Shown one piece after another: positions 63,731-64,000 of a stretch of DNA of 64,000 nucleotides; the first letter of the stretch is position 1, and each line of letters starts with the position of its first letter. The notes under the pieces are model-generated. The model was not told the DNA's origin and searched no databases. It saw nothing but the letters and a program-made list of their open reading frames with translations. Made by a program: the position numbers and the translations under genes. Origin of the DNA: Anaerolinea thermophila UNI-1 (GTDB taxonomy: Bacteria > Chloroflexota > Anaerolineae > Anaerolineales > Anaerolineaceae); assembly GCF_000199675.1 (NCBI RefSeq), contig NC_014960.1, positions 2,604,001-2,668,000 of the forward strand, given 5' to 3'.

Positions 63731-64000
63731 TCACCATGTCAACACCTGATCTACCAGCCGCTCGTACTCCTGCGCCGCTCGACTGCCCGGCGCTTTTTCG
63801 AAAATCGTCTGCCCCTCCGCTATGCTTTCCCGAAACACCGTGGCGCGGTGGATTGGCGGCAGTACCATCGCTCCAAGCCCGGCTTTCAGGTCTTCCTCGA
63901 TCTTTTTTGTCTCCCGCGTCACGTCATCGTAAAACGTGGGCAGTACGCCCCCCAGCGACCCGCGCCAGCCTTTGCTTTCTTTCAAATTCCGCATGATGCT
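63731..64000 (-). CDS. parA: ParA-family ATPase (C-terminal part, cut by window edge)
   Basis: Only the last ~89 residues are visible. They match the ParA C-terminus: GVLPTFYDDVTRETKKIEEDL, MVLPPIHRATVFRESIAEGQTIFEKAPGS (in part) and AAQEYERLVDQVL. The Walker motifs are off the right edge. It forms an operon with the ribbon-helix-helix protein. Confidence 0.85.
   Translation of the reverse strand, partial: SIMRNLKESKGWRGSLGGVLPTFYDDVTRETKKIEEDLKAGLGAMVLPPIHRATVFRESIAEGQTIFEKAPGSRAAQEYERLVDQVLTW

Noticed and set aside
19469..64000. Relaxase (MOB) gene
   Set aside because: I looked for His-rich relaxase motifs among all sizeable frames and saw none, so conjugation by a standard MOB/T4SS route is not claimed.

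Overview
The window looks like a chromosomal segment of a moderately thermophilic, filamentous Chloroflexota bacterium (class Anaerolineae is my best guess, from the gene families, the gene order and the many T/P-rich lipoproteins). It carries a large integrated mobile element on the right. I could not run any database search, so the taxonomy is an inference.

Core chromosome (1-19.38 kb). After the N-terminal part of an ABC-transporter ATPase come a serine T-box riboswitch, serS and a DUF456 membrane protein. A minus-strand operon follows (transglutaminase-like membrane protein, GAF-PAS-class III nucleotide cyclase, PHP phosphoesterase), then a PAP2 phosphatase, a YtxH-like protein and a probable 6S RNA. 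A compact histidine operon, hisGDCBHAFIE on the minus strand, runs from 15.9 to 8.6 kb. It starts from a near-consensus promoter, a 22-codon His-rich leader peptide and an attenuator. Its HisB carries an extra N-terminal DJ-1/PfpI-like domain without the usual catalytic Cys. To its right are secreted or envelope proteins (C39-like lipoprotein, CAP-LysM protein) and a SUFU-domain protein.

Mobile element, left part (19.38-29 kb). The left end is a 42-nt copy of the 3' half of tRNA-Lys, next to a tyrosine integrase: the typical signature of integration into a tRNA gene. The cargo is a type III-like restriction-modification system, a TcmP / Gp37-Gp68 three-Cys pair and a tRNA-Asp gene. No second tRNA-Lys copy was found in the window, so the element probably runs past base 64000.

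Element, structured-RNA zone (29-33.4 kb). A Rad52-like annealing protein and several very small proteins (SWIM zinc finger, zinc-ribbon-like, ribbon-helix-helix, tiny membrane proteins) are separated by long structured leaders. At least six covarying ~42-46-nt elements with a T-loop-like hairpin occur here. Two further leaders look like translational switches.

Element, envelope machine (33.4-53 kb). A long, GC-rich, translationally coupled minus-strand operon encodes a Tad/Flp-pilus-like apparatus: Flp pilin, two TadE/G-like pseudopilins, TadA/CpaF ATPase, TadB, TadC, CpaB, CpaE. It also encodes a HerA/VirB4-type ATPase with a ~250-residue Ser/Gly/His-rich insert, a ClpP-like protease, a truncated amidase, a CAP protein and several microproteins. 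Two toxin-antitoxin-like modules on the plus strand interrupt it. This is my best candidate for an undescribed system.

Element, replicon part (53-64 kb). This holds a beta-propeller lipoprotein coupled to a MazEF-like pair, a proteasome-beta-like Ntn-hydrolase (Ser1/Asp17/Lys33 spacing), a Xer-type recombinase, an HEGLH membrane protease, a GxxExxY protein, a Rep-like protein with a DnaA N-terminal domain and eight 22-bp iterons inside its own coding sequence, an array of 11-12-bp-spaced GTGAGCG repeats, a double ribbon-helix-helix protein and the C-terminal end of a ParA. Together these suggest a plasmid-like replicon that has integrated, or an integrative element that can replicate on its own.
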